Notes under the pieces: model-generated
What the model was told of the DNA's origin: nothing
The model's input: the letters and a program-made list of their open reading frames with translations, nothing else
Database searches by the model: none
Part shown: positions 62,579 to 64,000 of the stretch, one piece after another
How positions within the stretch are numbered: position 1 is the first letter of the stretch
Layout: each line of letters starts with the position of its first letter
Program-made: the position numbers and the translations under genes
Source: Pseudoips prasinana
Taxonomy: Eukaryota; Arthropoda; Insecta; Lepidoptera; Nolidae
Direction: 5' to 3'
Length of the DNA stretch: 64,000 nt
NCBI GenBank assembly: GCA_951640165.1
Contig: OX621263.1
Span: 7,446,001-7,510,000, forward strand

Positions 62579-62891
62579 TCTATACATATAATAAAATCGT
62601 AGGAAAGTCCAAACTGTACATTGAATATTTTTTTAAAAGGATACTTTGGGCGTGATCTACAATCGATAGCGAACCCAAAAATTTAGTTGTTAGAATTTTT
62701 GTCTGTTTGTCTGTATGTATGTCCGGGCTAAACTCGAAAAGTACTGCATGGATTTGCTTCAAATTTTGCATGAATATTACTAAGAGGTCGGGTCAACATA
62801 TAGGCTACATATTATCACGCTATCGCCTACGGGGGAGGAGCTGTGATACTTTATAAAATTTAACGCGGGTAAAACCGCGGGGCACAGCTAT
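62579..62891 (+). mobile_element. Non-autonomous Helitron-like element
   Basis: Begins TCTATACATATAATAAAATC after A and ends ggggcacagcta, with the final G of CTAG mutated. 313 bp. Lacks the internal module found in the copies at 172 and 63114. Confidence 0.75.
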
Positions 62892-62924
62892 ATTATATAA
62901 TAACAAAACAATCCAGCAGTATTA

Positions 62925-63010
62925 CTCAAATAGTTGGCTTATGCGGGAATCGAACCCGAGAGTCGAAATGGCGAGGCGACTAGACCACTGCGTCACACGC
63001 GCAATGTATA
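62925..63010 (-). mobile_element. SINE-D head fragment
   Basis: On the minus strand: gacgcagtggtctagtcgcc, ctcgggttcgattcccgcat and agccaactatttgagt, the tRNA-like head of SINE-D. Confidence 0.6.
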
Positions 63011-63113
63011 ATCCAGCGCGATATATAAATATAGAATTCTATTTTGGTCCGTACATTCAACCCACGTGGTAAAGTAAACAGTGGGCAATGGAAGTCAAGC
63101 TTTTTATTTTGGA

Positions 63114-63670
63114 CTAGCTGTGCCCCGCGGTTTTACCCGCGTTAAATTTTATAAATTATCACAGCTCCTCCCCCGTAGGTTATAGCGTGATAATATGTAG
63201 CCTATATGTTGACCCGACCTCTTAGTAATATTCATGCAAAATTTGAAGTAAACCCATGTATGTTTAGCCCGGATATACATACAGACAAACAGACAAAAAT
63301 TCTAAAAACTATACTTTTGGCTTCGATATCAAGTGTAAATCACGCCCCAAGTATCCTTTTAAAAAAAATGTGAGCCGTCACGGGACACCTGGCAGATGTG
63401 AAACATCGACATTATTTTGTAAAAGTAATATGCAGAAAAGAACATATTGTGATAGGAACTAAATATGTCATAATGATAAAATAAAAAGTCGATTGCGCAT
63501 GGTGACGCGACGCCACACCGTACACACGACTATCGTATAGCGTGGCGACGCGTCGCCACGGCATGCGTCGCCACGCCAGAAATCTGTTTTACGTGCAGCT
63601 ATAGATGTTTCAAATCAAAAATATTCAAAGTACAGTTTTGACTTTTCTACAATTTTATTATATGTATAGA
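63114..63670 (-). mobile_element. Non-autonomous Helitron-like element with module
   Basis: On the minus strand it starts TCTATACATATAATAAAATT and ends CTAG. 557 bp with A/T flanks. The module at 63372-63616 is inserted between the 5' end region and the tttaaaaggatacttgg segment, a different place from the copy at 172. Confidence 0.75.
63372..63616 (-). repeat. Second copy of the Helitron-nested module
   Basis: Reads gagccgtcacgggacacctg, gcagatgtgaaacatcgaca ... agctatagatgtttcaaatc on the plus strand, the reverse of 293-492. The GC-rich part (about 63500-63580) repeats gcgtggcgacgcgtcgccac words that can fold. Confidence 0.6.
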
Positions 63671-64000
63671 TTTGCTGGATGGACTGATTGGTAGTAGCTG
63701 TCATTTCCATTGAACTGAATTTATGACGTCATACGCTCATAACCTTCGCTCTTAACCCATCAATATTACGAGCGAGGAAGAGGACCTAAATTGCGACTAC
63801 GCGCGATAACTCATATACAGGGTGGCCGAGGAGTTGATGTTCAAACGAAAAATGTAGACACTTTATGATGAGGAGTATCTGAATCACCCCCATGTATGTT
63901 GTACGATTTGGCGTAGTTTATTTTTTTTTATGTCAGAAGTCGACAAACGAGCAAGTGGGTCACCTGGGGGCTATACCGGCTAAGTCGCCGAACTTCGATT
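63671..64000. other. Unassigned; possible transposon end at 63819
   Basis: 63819 begins tacagggtggccgaggagtt, which resembles the terminal sequence of several insect DNA transposons. The window ends before a second terminus or ORF can be seen. Confidence 0.35.

Overview
The window looks like animal nuclear DNA, most probably from a moth or butterfly. It is AT-rich, has no bacterial-type gene arrangement, and carries repeats that I recognise as typical of Lepidoptera: tRNA-headed SINEs, Helitron-like elements ending in CTAG, and RTE, CR1/Jockey and R1/I-type non-LTR retrotransposons with short microsatellite tails. I could not support a single host protein-coding gene. Nearly everything recognisable is a transposable element or a duplication built from one. 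Gene-free, deeply nested sequence of this kind fits heterochromatin or a W chromosome, but that placement is inference.

Names used for recurring families. SINE-A: tRNA head, long body. SINE-B and SINE-C: two different tRNA heads with the same 3' tail. SINE-D: tRNA head, seen mostly on the minus strand. SINE-E: head resembling 5S rRNA. SINE-F: about 250 bp, sharing its 3' tail with the RTE element. MITE-1: about 135 bp, palindromic, TA target. R1, R4, R5, R7 and P: other interspersed repeats whose class I cannot fix from sequence alone. Element boundaries given without a target-site duplication (TSD) are approximate.

Layout. 0-10 kb: R1, two Helitron-like elements (one with an expanded internal repeat), SINEs, and an RT fragment inserted in a tandem duplication. 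10-20 kb: an apparently intact Tc1-type transposon (11319-12910), a long decayed RT/RNase H element (15205-18000), MITEs and Helitron relics. 20-28 kb: a 2.7 kb RTE-type element inserted in a CR1-like element with a clear 10-bp TSD, a 53-bp tandem array and a GC-rich MITE. 28-40 kb: SINE and RTE fragments, a MITE-1 tandem array with a 202-bp period, and an RT fragment nested in repeat P. 40-48 kb: a Tigger/pogo-type element with one frameshift (40190-42332), RTE tails, a 1 kb foldback element with a 6-bp TSD (44771-45792) and inverted CR1 tails. 48-64 kb: more RT fragments, a CR1-like element inserted in another RT gene, SINE-in-SINE nesting and further Helitrons.

How the parts relate. The only open reading frame that looks able to make its protein is the Tc1 transposase at 11616-12641. 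The RTE and CR1-like RTs, when intact elsewhere in the genome, are the likely source of enzyme for SINEs that copy their tails: SINE-F matches the RTE 3' end, and SINE-B and SINE-C share one tail. A recurrent oddity is the local inverted duplication found inside members of at least five unrelated repeat families.
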